Notes: generated from the sequence alone by a model not told the origin. A DNA stretch of 64,000 nucleotides from Pseudomonas viridiflava (GCF_900582195.1 NZ_UTHA01000311.1:165402-229401), one strand, 5' to 3'. Positions 14,665 through 23,945 are shown, counted from the first letter of the stretch. A program made the numbers and translations.

Positions 14665-17600
14665 ATGCGCTTCAACCTTTCAGAATGGGCGCTGCGTAAT
14701 CGCCAGATCGTACTGTTCCTGATGCTTTTGCTGGCCATTGTCGGTGCGCTGTCCTACACCAAACTCGGCCAGAGTGAAGACCCGCCGTTCACGTTCAAAG
14801 CCATGGTGATCCAGACTCGCTGGCCGGGCGCGACCGCGCAGGAAGTCTCGCGTCAGGTCACCGAACGCATTGAAAAGAAACTGATGGAAACCGGCGAATA
14901 CGAGCGCATCGTGTCGTTCTCGCGCCCCGGTGAGTCCCAAGTCACGTTCATTGCCCGTGACTCGATGCATTCCAAGGAAATTCCCGACCTCTGGTATCAG
15001 GTGCGCAAGAAGGTCAGTGATATTCGCCAGACCTTGCCGCCGGATATTCAGGGGCCGTTTTTCAACGATGAGTTCGGCACCACGTTCGGCAATATCTATG
15101 CGCTGACCGGCGACGGTTTCGATTACGCCGTGCTCAAGGATTACGCCGATCGCATCCAGATCCAGCTGCAGCGGGTCAAGGATGTCGGCAAGGTCGACCT
15201 GCTCGGTTTGCAGGACGAGAAAATCTGGGTCGAGCTTTCCAACGTCAAACTGGCCACTCTCGGTTTGCCGCTGTCGGCCGTGCAACAAGCGCTGCAAGAG
15301 CAGAACGCGGTGTCCACGGCTGGATTCTTCGAAACCGGCAGCGAGCGCTTGCAGCTCCGGGTCTCGGGGAATTTTCAGACGGTCGAGGAGATAAAAAACT
15401 TCCCGATCCGCGTCGGTGATCGTACGTTCCGCATCTCCGATGTCGCCGATGTGCGTCGCGGTTTCAACGATCCACCGGCGCCGCGCATGCGTTTCATGGG
15501 CGAAGACGCGATTGGTCTGGCGGTGGCGATGAAGGATGGCGGCGACATTCTGGTGCTGGGTAAGGCGCTGGAAGGCGAGTTCTCGCGCATCCAGAAAAAC
15601 CTCCCGGCCGGCATGCAATTGCGCAAGGTCTCCGACCAACCGGCGGCGGTGAAAACCGGAGTCGGCGAGTTCGTTCAGGTGCTGGTCGAAGCGCTGGCGA
15701 TCGTGTTGCTGGTGAGCTTCTTCTCCCTCGGCGTGCGCACCGGCATGGTCGTGGCGCTGACCATTCCGCTGGTGCTGGCGATGACCTTCGCCTGCATGTA
15801 TTACCTCGGCATCGGCCTGCACAAAATCTCCCTTGGCGCGTTGGTGCTGGCGCTGGGCTTGCTGGTGGATGACGCGATCATTGCCGTGGAAATGATGGCG
15901 ATCAAAATGGAGCAGGGCTTTGATCGCATCCGCGCGGCGAGTTATGCCTGGACCAGCACCGCGTTCCCGATGCTCACCGGTACGTTGATCACCGCCGCAG
16001 GTTTCCTGCCGATTGCCACGGCGCAGTCCGGCACGGGCGAATACACCCGCTCGATCTTTCAGGTGGTGACCATTGCGTTGCTAGCGTCCTGGGTGGCGGC
16101 CGTGATGTTCGTGCCATATCTGGGGGAAAAACTCCTGCCGGATCTGGCGAAAATTCATGCGGCCAAACATGGCACGGGTGACGGTCAGCACGATCCGTAT
16201 GGCACGCCGTTCTATCAGCGCGTTCGGCGCTTGGTGGAGTGGTGCGTGGCGCATCGCAAGACCGTGATCGTGCTGACAGTCGGGCTGTTTATCGCGTCGG
16301 TGATGTTGTTTCGTTTCGTCCCGCAGCAGTTCTTTCCGGCCTCGAATCGGCTGGAATTGATGGTCGATCTGAAGCTGGCCGAAGGCGCGTCACTGGCCAA
16401 TACCACTGGCGAGGTCAAACGTCTGGAGACGATGCTCAAGGATCACGCCGGCATCGACAACTACGTCGCCTATGTTGGCACCGGATCGCCGCGTTTCTAT
16501 CTGCCGCTCGATCAGCAATTGCCGGCGGCGAGCTTCGCCCAGTTTGTGGTGTTGGCGAAGAACATCGAGGAGCGTGAGGCGTTGCGCAGTTGGTTGATCG
16601 AAACGCTTAACGAGCAATTTCCTGCATTGCGTTCGCGGGTTACACGCTTGGAAAACGGTCCGCCGGTGGGTTATCCGGTGCAGTTCCGCGTCACCGGTGA
16701 ACACATCGAAGAAGTCCGGGCGTTGGCGCGCAAAGTGGCGGCCAAGGTTCGCGAGAATCCGCATGTGGTCAATGTGCATCTGGATTGGGAAGAACCGAGC
16801 AAGGTCGTGTACCTGAATATCGATCAGGATCGCGCCCGGGCCTTGGGTGTAAGCACGGCCAATCTGGCGAAATTCCTGCAGAGTTCGTTGACCGGTTCGA
16901 GTGTCAGTCAGTATCGCGAAGACAATGAGTTGATCGAGATTCTGCTGCGCGGCACGGTGCATGAGCGTACCGAGTTGTCGTTGTTGCCGAGTCTGGCGGT
17001 GCCGACGGATAACGGCCGCAGTGTGGCGTTGTCGCAGATTGCCACGCTGGAATACGGCTTTGAGGAAGGGATTATCTGGCATCGCAATCGTCTGCCGAAC
17101 GTGACCGTGCGCGCTGATATTTATGGCAAGGAGCAGCCGGCGACGTTGGTGAAGCAAATCATGCCGACGCTGGGTCCGATTCGCGCCGAGTTGCCCGATG
17201 GTTATCTGCTGGATGTCGGCGGTACGGTGGAGGATTCCGAGCGTGGGCAGAAGTCGGTGAATGCCGGGGTGCCGATGTTCATCGTCGTGGTGCTGACGCT
17301 GTTGATGGTGCAGTTGCGCAGTTTTTCGCGCACGGCGATGGTGTTTCTGACGGCGCCTTTGGGGTTGATCGGGGTGACGTTGTTTTTGATGGTGTTTCGT
17401 CAGCCGTTTGGGTTTGTGGCGATGTTGGGGACGATCGCGCTGTCCGGGATGATCATGCGCAATTCGGTGATTCTGGTGGATCAGATCGAGCAGGATATTG
17501 CTTCGGGGCTTAGGCCTTGGCAGGCAATTATCGAGGCTACGGTTCGACGCTTCAGGCCGATTGTGTTGACGGCGTTGGCGGCGGTGCTGGCGATGATTCC

Positions 17601-17733
17601 GTTGTCGCGGAGTGTGTTTTTTGGACCGATGGCGGTGGCGATCATGGGGGGGTTGATTGTTGCGACTGCGCTGACGCTGTTGTTTTTGCCGGCGTTGTAT
17701 GCGGCTTGGTTCCGGGTGCGTAGGGACGCTTGA
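14665..17733 (+). CDS. mexK: RND efflux pump inner-membrane subunit (MexK-like)
   Basis: This 1022-residue HAE1-type proton-driven RND transporter has an N-terminal helix (residues about 12-32), two large periplasmic loops and two groups of membrane helices. The TM4 motif with the paired acidic residues, ALVLALGLLVDDAIIAVEMM, carries the proton relay. The tail ends at VRRDA. No outer-membrane channel gene follows, as in P. aeruginosa mexJK, which borrows OprM for antibiotics and OpmH for triclosan. The substrates here are unknown. Codon use shifts to a plainer G+T-rich style near the 3' end (about 17250-17730), but the frame stays intact. Confidence 0.9.
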   Translation: MRFNLSEWALRNRQIVLFLMLLLAIVGALSYTKLGQSEDPPFTFKAMVIQTRWPGATAQEVSRQVTERIEKKLMETGEYERIVSFSRPGESQVTFIARDSMHSKEIPDLWYQVRKKVSDIRQTLPPDIQGPFFNDEFGTTFGNIYALTGDGFDYAVLKDYADRIQIQLQRVKDVGKVDLLGLQDEKIWVELSNVKLATLGLPLSAVQQALQEQNAVSTAGFFETGSERLQLRVSGNFQTVEEIKNFPIRVGDRTFRISDVADVRRGFNDPPAPRMRFMGEDAIGLAVAMKDGGDILVLGKALEGEFSRIQKNLPAGMQLRKVSDQPAAVKTGVGEFVQVLVEALAIVLLVSFFSLGVRTGMVVALTIPLVLAMTFACMYYLGIGLHKISLGALVLALGLLVDDAIIAVEMMAIKMEQGFDRIRAASYAWTSTAFPMLTGTLITAAGFLPIATAQSGTGEYTRSIFQVVTIALLASWVAAVMFVPYLGEKLLPDLAKIHAAKHGTGDGQHDPYGTPFYQRVRRLVEWCVAHRKTVIVLTVGLFIASVMLFRFVPQQFFPASNRLELMVDLKLAEGASLANTTGEVKRLETMLKDHAGIDNYVAYVGTGSPRFYLPLDQQLPAASFAQFVVLAKNIEEREALRSWLIETLNEQFPALRSRVTRLENGPPVGYPVQFRVTGEHIEEVRALARKVAAKVRENPHVVNVHLDWEEPSKVVYLNIDQDRARALGVSTANLAKFLQSSLTGSSVSQYREDNELIEILLRGTVHERTELSLLPSLAVPTDNGRSVALSQIATLEYGFEEGIIWHRNRLPNVTVRADIYGKEQPATLVKQIMPTLGPIRAELPDGYLLDVGGTVEDSERGQKSVNAGVPMFIVVVLTLLMVQLRSFSRTAMVFLTAPLGLIGVTLFLMVFRQPFGFVAMLGTIALSGMIMRNSVILVDQIEQDIASGLRPWQAIIEATVRRFRPIVLTALAAVLAMIPLSRSVFFGPMAVAIMGGLIVATALTLLFLPALYAAWFRVRRDA

Positions 17734-17747
17734 TTCTTTTGTGACTT

Positions 17748-18080
17748 GGCGGCCTTCGGGCCGACCAGGCTCTGGTTGTTGTTTGTGAATATCCGTTTCT
17801 TCGGGTGCTGCGGCTGGCGGTTTCGCCCTTACGGCGAGTCACTTTGGCAAACGCCCCAAAGGAACCAAAGGTCTTTGCCCTGACGTTCGGCCCGCTCGCT
17901 GGGGCTCGGGGTTCCTTCGCTCCGGGATCGATCCGGGGGCATCGCCTACGGTTTGCTTCGCTGCACCTCCTCTCGATGTGTTCGACTTCGTCGAACGGTC
18001 GCTGCGCTCCCACCCCCGGATCAATCCCTCCACTCAGCCTGCCGACGGGCTTCCAGATCAAGATCAAAAGCTGCAGCCGA
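17748..18080. repeat. Dispersed intergenic repeat, GGCGAGTCACTTTGG type
   Basis: The 580-base gap between mexK and the Fic gene is filled mostly by a sequence that I recognise as dispersed between genes in fluorescens-group genomes: CGGCCTTCGGGCCGACCAGG, then CGCCCTTACGGCGAGTCACTTTGG, and AGATCAAGATCAAAAGC near the end. The ORFs inside have no sense. A single REP palindrome (18136-18160) follows. The function is unknown. Confidence 0.6.
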
Positions 18081-18135
18081 GCTAACGCTCATCCTGTTGA
18101 GTGGTGAGGAGCAGAAGCGATCTGCTTTTGCTCTT

Positions 18136-18160
18136 CTGTGGGAGCGAGCCTGCTCGCGAA
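18136..18160. repeat. Single REP palindrome
   Basis: CTGTGGGAGCGAGCCTGCTCGCGAA occurs without an inverted partner. The other full-length copies in this window are paired, so this may be a decayed pair. Between it and the Fic start (18161-18317) I see no other feature. Confidence 0.85.
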
Positions 18161-18317
18161 GGCGGCCTGACAGCCGACCAGTCTCTAGCTGACTATCCAA
18201 GACCCGCTCTGCCTCCGCCGCTTCCTACATCTTTTTCAGAAACCTCCGATATTGAGCCTTGGTGCCTCGGATGCTGTACTCCGGCCTCTGCTTTCCAGCG
18301 TTCCTGAGTTTGTCTTG

Positions 18318-19709
18318 ATGAAAAAGCCGCCAGCATTGAAAGGCAGAACCGACCCGGTTTTCGACTTGTTGGTGCGCCCGCCCCACAAGCATCGTCTGTT
18401 GGACTATCTCGCGCTGCTCAAGCCGCTCGATGATCAAGGTCGTTATCTGCCATTCGAGGCTTTGCGTTATCGCTGGCCGCCAGGGCTGGATGCCAAATTG
18501 TGTTGGGCTTTGGTCAAGAAGGCGCGGGCTGCCCAGCATGTCAATCTGCTTCCGCTGGGCGATCCGGTGCAGTGGGGCAAGTATCTGTTGACACCGCTGG
18601 CACAGAAAACTATCTCCATCGTCGATCGACAGGGCAGTACGGCCGCACTGGAGTACATGACCAGCCAGATCGGAGAGCGGGCGCATTTCACTTATCTGCT
18701 CAATGACTTGATCGAAGACGAGGCCATCGCCAGCAGTCAGCTGGAAGGCGCTGCGACTACCACTCGTGTGGCCAAGGACATGCTCAAGCAGCAGCGTCTG
18801 CCTCGTACTCCGGATGAACGCATGGTGTTGGGGAATTACCGGATGATGAATTTTGCCTGGGAGAAACGTTACGAACCCATGAGCGTGGATTTGATTGCAG
18901 CGATTCATCGGGTGGGTGTCGAGGGCATCGATGACGGGCAGTATTCCCCCGGAGTGTTCAGGAACAATGACGAAGTGGTCGTTCAGGATGGGGCGGGCAA
19001 CACCGTGCACCGGCCACCACCTGCTGCAGGGTTGGTGTCGCGGCTGGAGCGACTGTCGCACTGGATCAGCATGCCCGAAGGCTCACCGCAAGAGACGAGC
19101 TACCTGCATCCACTGATCAAGGCGATCACGCTGCACTTTGCCTTGGGTTACGAACATCCCTTTCGCGACGGCAACGGGCGGGTCGCCAGGGCGTTGTTTT
19201 ACTGGTTCATGTTCAAGAACGAATTTGCGGCGTTTCGCTACATCGCGATCAGTTTGTTACTGCGTAATGCGCCGGTGAAATACGGACGCTCATATTTGCA
19301 TACCGAGTCGGATGAGCTGGATCTGACGTACTTCATCGAATTCCAGTGTTCGGTCATTCAGCGAGCGGTGCTCGGGTTTACCGATGTTTACCGCAAGAGC
19401 GTGGGGTGCACCGAAGAGTTCGAGCGCAGGCTGAAGAACTGCGGCTTCTTTGATCAGCTCACGGAAAAACAACGCGCGTTGTACGAGGTAGCCAAAAACG
19501 GAGTGGCGAAGGAGTTCACCGCGAGCAATGTGGCTGAGAATTTTGCTTGCTCGTATAGCGAGGCGGCGTCGGCACTAGACGGATTAGACGAGTTGCGGGT
19601 TTTTGAACGAAGGAAGATGGGGCGGGAGTGGGTGTTCTTTTTACGTAGCCCTTTACGTGGAGGGAAGCACGGGAGCGAATTGAATCACCCCCGTGTTGCG
19701 ACTGCTTAG
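18318..19709 (+). CDS. Fic family protein, probable self-inhibited AMP transferase
   Basis: This 463-residue protein has the full Fic active-site motif HPFRDGNGRVAR (residues 280-291), which in most members transfers AMP from ATP to a hydroxyl group on a target protein. An upstream SSQLEG (S139 to G144) fits the class II inhibitory helix motif (S/T)xxxE(G/N), which blocks ATP binding within the same chain. The last ~70 residues resemble a winged helix (TASNVAENFACSYSEAASALDGL, then a basic wing). I took the ATG at 18318; a TTG at 18252 is possible. No toxin or antitoxin partner is adjacent. The G+C is lower than its neighbours (one counted line, 18661-18720, is 52%). Its stop overlaps the DUF4197 stop by four bases, tail to tail. 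The target is unknown. Confidence 0.88.
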   Translation: MKKPPALKGRTDPVFDLLVRPPHKHRLLDYLALLKPLDDQGRYLPFEALRYRWPPGLDAKLCWALVKKARAAQHVNLLPLGDPVQWGKYLLTPLAQKTISIVDRQGSTAALEYMTSQIGERAHFTYLLNDLIEDEAIASSQLEGAATTTRVAKDMLKQQRLPRTPDERMVLGNYRMMNFAWEKRYEPMSVDLIAAIHRVGVEGIDDGQYSPGVFRNNDEVVVQDGAGNTVHRPPPAAGLVSRLERLSHWISMPEGSPQETSYLHPLIKAITLHFALGYEHPFRDGNGRVARALFYWFMFKNEFAAFRYIAISLLLRNAPVKYGRSYLHTESDELDLTYFIEFQCSVIQRAVLGFTDVYRKSVGCTEEFERRLKNCGFFDQLTEKQRALYEVAKNGVAKEFTASNVAENFACSYSEAASALDGLDELRVFERRKMGREWVFFLRSPLRGGKHGSELNHPRVATA

Positions 19710-20395
19710 AGCGTGCCGAACACCTTCTTCGCCAGACTGGTCGCCGCAGCGGCCGGGTTCTGGCGGATGGTTTCTTCCTGTTTGCCGATCATCTCGAACA
19801 GGCCATTGAGCGCTTGTTCGGTGACGTAGTTTTCAACGTTGGCGCTCTTCGCATCGACTACGCCAAACGCAGCAGCCTGGCCGGCGAACGAGTTGTACTT
19901 CTGCGCTACGCCAACCTTGTCGGTCGCCTGCTTGACGATCGGCAGGAACTTGGCGCGGATTTGTTCGCGGCTGGATTTGTCGAGGTATTGCGTGGCCGAG
20001 TCCTTGCCGCCGCTGAGGATGCCTTTGGCGTCTTCCACGCTCATTTTCTTCACGGCGTCGACGAGGATTGGCTGGGCCTGCGTCACGGCGGATTCCGCAG
20101 CCTTGTTCATCGCGGTTTCCAGCTCTTCGACCTGGGCGCCCATGCCGAAGGCTTTCATTTTGCTCGCGGCTTTGCCGAGTTTGCCCGGCAGTTCGATTTT
20201 CACGTCAGGGTTGTTGCTGAAACCGCCGGGGGTGCCCAGTTGTTTGACGGCGATTTGTGCACCTTGGGTCAGGGCATCCTTGAGGCCGCCGGTGGCGTCT
20301 TTTTGCGACAGGTCACTGAGCGACAGCGCCAGCGCGCTGGCGGAGATCATCAGGCCTGCACAGAGGCCGGCAAAGCGAAGGGTAGGGCGGAGCAT
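19706..20395 (-). CDS. DUF4197 domain protein, exported
   Basis: This 229-residue protein carries a signal peptide (MLRPTLRFAGLCAGLMISASALALSLSDLSQ; cleavage probably after ALA). The mature part matches DUF4197, with KVGVAQKYNSFAG, VENYVTEQALNGLFEMIG and the C-terminal LAKKVFG. The family occurs widely in proteobacteria, and its role is unknown. It is followed on the same strand by no close gene, and its 3' end overlaps the Fic gene. The YbaY-like gene lies 40 bases upstream, so the two may share a transcript. Confidence 0.9.
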   Translation of the reverse strand: MLRPTLRFAGLCAGLMISASALALSLSDLSQKDATGGLKDALTQGAQIAVKQLGTPGGFSNNPDVKIELPGKLGKAASKMKAFGMGAQVEELETAMNKAAESAVTQAQPILVDAVKKMSVEDAKGILSGGKDSATQYLDKSSREQIRAKFLPIVKQATDKVGVAQKYNSFAGQAAAFGVVDAKSANVENYVTEQALNGLFEMIGKQEETIRQNPAAAATSLAKKVFGTL

Positions 20396-20435
20396 GGCGG
20401 CTTCCTTGTTGTGGAAAAGGGTTGCGGAAAATGAA

Positions 20436-20834
20436 TTAACGAACGGCGTCGACGCGGATTTTCAGCGGCTGCGGGTCGTTACCGTCGAGTTGCACCGCGT
20501 GGTTTTCGGTGGTGATGAACATCAGTTCGCCGTTGACTTCAATGCGCGCGCTGACCGAGTAGCGATGGCCGGGTTTGACCTGCGCCGGATCGTAGCTCAA
20601 GTGGAAGGGCAGCGGCACCTGGCCTTTGACCGGGCCTTTCTGCTCGTCCAGGATCACGGCTGGCGCATCGGCCAGCGAGACGTCTTGCAGGCTGACGCTG
20701 AGGGTCGCGCTCGGCGGCAGGGCGATGCGCTGCAGGTAGAACACTTCACCGTCGAGGCCGACCTTGCCGGCCGGTGTGGTCGATTGGCAGGCGCTCAGCA
20801 GCGTGGCGGCGGCGAGCAGGGTGAGTTTTTTCAT
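20436..20834 (-). CDS. YbaY-family lipoprotein
   Basis: This is a 132-residue lipoprotein. The signal MKKLTLLAAATLLSACQS gives a lipobox LSAC. The single beta-sandwich domain (GEVFYLQRIALPPSATLSVSLQDVSLAD..., then HRYSVSARI) fits the YbaY/YscW-type family (PF09619). The ATG at 20834 has AAGGAG seven bases upstream. Its function is unknown. It is read after plsB on the minus strand, separated by a 55-base gap that holds a perfect palindrome. Confidence 0.88.
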   Translation of the reverse strand: MKKLTLLAAATLLSACQSTTPAGKVGLDGEVFYLQRIALPPSATLSVSLQDVSLADAPAVILDEQKGPVKGQVPLPFHLSYDPAQVKPGHRYSVSARIEVNGELMFITTENHAVQLDGNDPQPLKIRVDAVR

Positions 20835-20853
20835 GGAAAAGCTCCTTTTCAAT

Positions 20854-20879
20854 GTGGGAGCGAGCAAGCTCACTCCCAC
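20854..20879. repeat. Perfect 26-base REP-like palindrome between plsB and ybaY-type gene
   Basis: GTGGGAGCGAGCAAGCTCACTCCCAC is a nearly perfect palindrome made from a REP half. It stands alone in the 55 bases between plsB and the lipoprotein gene and may act as the plsB terminator or as an mRNA stabiliser. Confidence 0.8.
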
Positions 20880-20889
20880 CAGGTTTGCA

Positions 20890-23391
20890 TCAGGTCTCGG
20901 GTTGGGCGACGACCTGATCCGCAGCGTCTTCACTGCGATGCAGCGCGACCTGACGGATCGACAAGCGAATCTCCGCCGGCAACACGCGTTTGGCTGCACC
21001 TTCGGCGAGTTCGCCGAGCAGCTCGTGATAACTCAGTTTGCCGGCCTCGTCGCGGCGCAGCACGTCGAGGTCGAGCATCGTCTGGATGAAATGACGGAAC
21101 AGACTCTTGTCGAAGAACTCCGGAGCGTTGAGGCCGTGGAGGATCGACAGGCGCTGGGCCATGACCGTGCAGAGGTCTTCCAGCTCTTCGGCGCTGATGC
21201 TGTTCTGGCCGCTGTTGAGCAGCAAGGACACGGTCATGTAGAAGCGCTGCAAGGTCTGCGCGATACTCTTCGACAGCAGCGTCAGCAGCACGAAATGCCG
21301 CGAACTTGGTGCCGGACGCAGGTACACATCCTTCTCGAAACGCAGCAGACCTTGCTCGACGAATGCTGCGAGCCACTGATCAACCACACCGTCCAGTTCA
21401 TCCAGCGACCAGCGAATGAACAGCTCCGACTGCAAGTACGGGTACAGCGCGCGGGTGTAGCGCAGGATCTGTTCGCGGCTCATGCGCGAAGCGCTCTGGA
21501 AGAAACTCGCCAGCAGCGCAGGCAACGCGAAAATGTGCAACACGTTGTTGCGGTAGTAGGTCATCAGGACGGCGTTCTGCTCGTCCAGATAGAGAATCTT
21601 GCCCAGCGCATCGTTCTGCTCGGCGAGCAGGTCCATGTCCTTCACATGCTCGATCAGCGCCCGGCCGTCACCTTCCGGCAGCGTGGTGTGCGGCGAGTAC
21701 GGGACTTTGCGCAGCAGCGCCAGATACAGATCCAGCACGCGAGCCATGGCGCGATCATCCAGTGCCAGGCGCGTAGTCGACAGCAGCGCCAGCGCCACCA
21801 GATTGACCGGGTTGATCGCGGCGGCTTCGTTGAGATGCTGCGCGACTTTCTCGCCAAGACGATTGGTGGTTTCGTTGAGCCACGCCGGCTTGTACTGCGG
21901 GCCGAGTTCCTGCTGGCGCCAGTCCGGTTGCTCGGCGTCGAGGAATTCCGCCAGTTTGATCGGCTCGCCGAAGTTCACCGCGACCTGCCCAAAACGTTGC
22001 TTGAGCGCACCGATGACTTTGAAAATATCGAAAATCGATTCTTTCTTCTTGCTCGCGCCGCGCAGTTCGCCGAGGTAGGTACGACCCTCAAGCACGCGCT
22101 CGTAACCGATGTACACCGGCACAAACACGATCGGCATGCGCGACGAACGCAGGAAGCTGCGCATCGTAATCGCGAGCATGCCGGTTTTCGGCTGCAGCAT
22201 GCGCCCGGTGCGCGAGCGCCCGCCCTCGACGAAGTATTCGACCGGGAAACCTTTGGTGAACAGCGTGTGCAGGTATTCGTTGAACACTGAGGTGTACAGC
22301 GGATTGCCCTTGAACGTGCGGCGCATGAAGAATGCGCCGCCACGGCGCAGCAGGCTGCCGATCACCGGCATGTTCAGGTTGATCCCGGCGGCGATGTGCG
22401 GCGGGGTCAGGCCGTTGCGGAACAGCAGGTACGAGAGCAACAGGTAGTCGATGTGGCTGCGGTGGCAGGGCACATAGATCACTTCGTGACCCTGGGCGAC
22501 TTTCTGCACGCCTTCGATGTGGTTGACCTTGATGCCGTCGTAGATCTTGTTCCAGAACCAGCTCAGCACCACTTCAAGAAAGCGGATCGCGGTGTAGGTG
22601 TAGTCCGAGGCGATCTCGTTGCCGTAGCGCAGGGCCTGGGCCTTGGCTTTTTCCGCGGAGATGTTTTCGCGCTCGGCTTCGTCGAGGATCGCTTGCTTGA
22701 CCAGCGGCTGGTTGAGCAAGCCTTTGACCAGATTGCGGCGGTGGGAAATGTCCGGGCCGATGACCGCTGCTTTCAGATTGCGGAAGTGTACGCGCAGGAT
22801 GCGCTGGGCCATGCGCACGGTGCGTTCGTGGCCCTTGTTGTGCTCGATCAGTTCGCGCAGATGGATCGGTGCGGAGAATTGCACGCGGGTTTTACGCCCG
22901 AGAACAATGATGCTCAGCAGCCGACGCAGACGCCCGGTCACGGCCCAGCTGTCGGCGAACAACAACTTCCACGGACTGTTTTCGCTGTCCGGCGACTGAC
23001 CCCAGAACACGCTGACCGGAATGATCTGCGCATCTTCAGCAGCGTTCTGCGTCAGTGCGCTGACAAGGCGAGTCAGGGTTGGCGGCGCGCCGCGTTTGTC
23101 TTGGCGCCCGAGCCAGTCCGGATCCGGCGTCAGGTAGAAAAACGCCGCCGGTTCGATCAGCGAACCCACCGACACCGGCAGCACCGGACGCGGCAGGCCG
23201 GCCTTGGTGCACTCGGTGTCGACCACGGCCAGATCGGTCAGCGAAGGGTTTTGCAGGACGTAGAACACCGGACGACTGCGGTCGAGGTTGAGGGTGAACG
23301 ACGACTGGTTGATCGTCTCCGAGCGAACCCAGAGGTACAACAATCGGCGCAAGGTGCCAAACACAAGACGGCGGAACGGGGAACGGGTCAT
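20890..23391 (-). CDS. plsB: Glycerol-3-phosphate 1-O-acyltransferase PlsB
   Basis: This 833-residue inner-membrane enzyme acylates sn-glycerol-3-phosphate at position 1, the first step of phospholipid synthesis. The acyltransferase motif I is PCHRSHIDYLLLS (H310 to D315, HX4D). Motif II/III and the substrate loops are EGGRSRTGRMLQPKTGM and FVPVYIGYERV. The size matches E. coli PlsB (about 807) with a short N-terminal addition. I chose the ATG at 23391 (MTRSPFRRLVFGTLRR); the longer frame to 23469 carries no family sequence. CdsA, which acts two steps later in the pathway, is at 45.5 kb. Confidence 0.96.
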   Translation of the reverse strand: MTRSPFRRLVFGTLRRLLYLWVRSETINQSSFTLNLDRSRPVFYVLQNPSLTDLAVVDTECTKAGLPRPVLPVSVGSLIEPAAFFYLTPDPDWLGRQDKRGAPPTLTRLVSALTQNAAEDAQIIPVSVFWGQSPDSENSPWKLLFADSWAVTGRLRRLLSIIVLGRKTRVQFSAPIHLRELIEHNKGHERTVRMAQRILRVHFRNLKAAVIGPDISHRRNLVKGLLNQPLVKQAILDEAERENISAEKAKAQALRYGNEIASDYTYTAIRFLEVVLSWFWNKIYDGIKVNHIEGVQKVAQGHEVIYVPCHRSHIDYLLLSYLLFRNGLTPPHIAAGINLNMPVIGSLLRRGGAFFMRRTFKGNPLYTSVFNEYLHTLFTKGFPVEYFVEGGRSRTGRMLQPKTGMLAITMRSFLRSSRMPIVFVPVYIGYERVLEGRTYLGELRGASKKKESIFDIFKVIGALKQRFGQVAVNFGEPIKLAEFLDAEQPDWRQQELGPQYKPAWLNETTNRLGEKVAQHLNEAAAINPVNLVALALLSTTRLALDDRAMARVLDLYLALLRKVPYSPHTTLPEGDGRALIEHVKDMDLLAEQNDALGKILYLDEQNAVLMTYYRNNVLHIFALPALLASFFQSASRMSREQILRYTRALYPYLQSELFIRWSLDELDGVVDQWLAAFVEQGLLRFEKDVYLRPAPSSRHFVLLTLLSKSIAQTLQRFYMTVSLLLNSGQNSISAEELEDLCTVMAQRLSILHGLNAPEFFDKSLFRHFIQTMLDLDVLRRDEAGKLSYHELLGELAEGAAKRVLPAEIRLSIRQVALHRSEDAADQVVAQPET

Positions 23392-23492
23392 ACGGCTTCT
23401 GCGTGAGTGGATAAACCGAGCGGTTGCTCGGGAGGTCGACAGTTTGCCGTATTCACCGAAAATCGGCAAAAAAGCGGCGAAGTAATCTCCTG

Positions 23493-23520
23493 TTGAGAGT
23501 TTTCGCGCCTGTCATATACT
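23493..23520 (+). promoter_or_regulatory. Promoter of the cold-shock gene
   Basis: TTGAGA (23493-23498), a 16-base spacer and TATACT (23515-23520) make a good sigma-70 promoter. It is about 105 bases before the csp ATG, leaving a long 5' leader with several possible stems (such as AAGGCTTTCCTGCGAAAAGCCT at 23578-23599), usual for cold-shock genes. Confidence 0.7.
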
Positions 23521-23628
23521 CGGCGGTCTGTCGCCGGGGCCCTTTTATGGACGTCGGATGCAGGCTGACGTTCCTCAAAGGCTTTCCTGCGAAAAGCCTG
23601 TTCAATAATAAAAAAGGAGTATGAACAG

Positions 23629-23838
23629 ATGGCAACACGTGAAACCGGCAACGTGAAGTGGTTCAACGACGCCAAAGGCTACGGCTTTATCCAGCGCGAA
23701 GACGGGGTGGACATGTTCGTGCACTACCGCGCGATTCGCGGCGAGGGGCATCGGTCGCTGGCTGAAGGCCAGCAGGTCGAGTACGCGGTGATTACTGGCG
23801 AGAAGGGTTTGCAGGCTGAGGATGTTGTAGGCCTGTAA
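23629..23838 (+). CDS. Cold-shock family protein
   Basis: This 69-residue single-stranded nucleic acid binding protein has one cold-shock domain. RNP1 is KGYGFIQ and RNP2 is VDMFVHY; the opening GNVKWFNDAKGYGFI is canonical. The length is normal. GGAG eight bases upstream supports the ATG at 23629. It has its own promoter and a long leader, so expression is probably adjusted by temperature through the mRNA structure. A REP pair begins right after the stop. Orthologues are called capB or csp, and I give no symbol because paralogues are many. Confidence 0.95.
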   Translation: MATRETGNVKWFNDAKGYGFIQREDGVDMFVHYRAIRGEGHRSLAEGQQVEYAVITGEKGLQAEDVVGL

Positions 23839-23839
23839 T

Positions 23840-23945
23840 GATCGTTCCCACGCTCTGCGTGGGAATGCCTCAACGGACGCTCCGCGTCCGCATTGGGACG
23901 CAGAGCGTCCCGGGCTGCATTCCCACGCGGAGCGTGGGAACGATC
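23840..23945. repeat. REP pair, GATCGTTCCCACGC family
   Basis: The ends GATCGTTCCCACGCTCTGCG and its inverted copy frame a second imperfect palindrome, GGACGCTCCGCGTCC...GGGACGCAGAGCGTCCC. It is closely similar to 77-180. It separates the convergent cold-shock gene and the unknown gene at 23950. Confidence 0.88.

Noticed and set aside
17250..17733. Change in base use at the end of mexK, taken as a possible frameshift
   Set aside because: The frame stays open through conserved RND helices to VRRDA, so this is only a shift in codon choice.
20764..22290. A 508-codon plus-strand open frame
   Set aside because: It is antisense to plsB and runs through the plsB stop and REP-like palindrome; no family features.
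23621..23656. A possible 11-codon upstream reading frame overlapping the cold-shock gene start
   Set aside because: Its ATG sits one base after AAAGGAG, too close for initiation; the ATG at 23629 has the proper distance.
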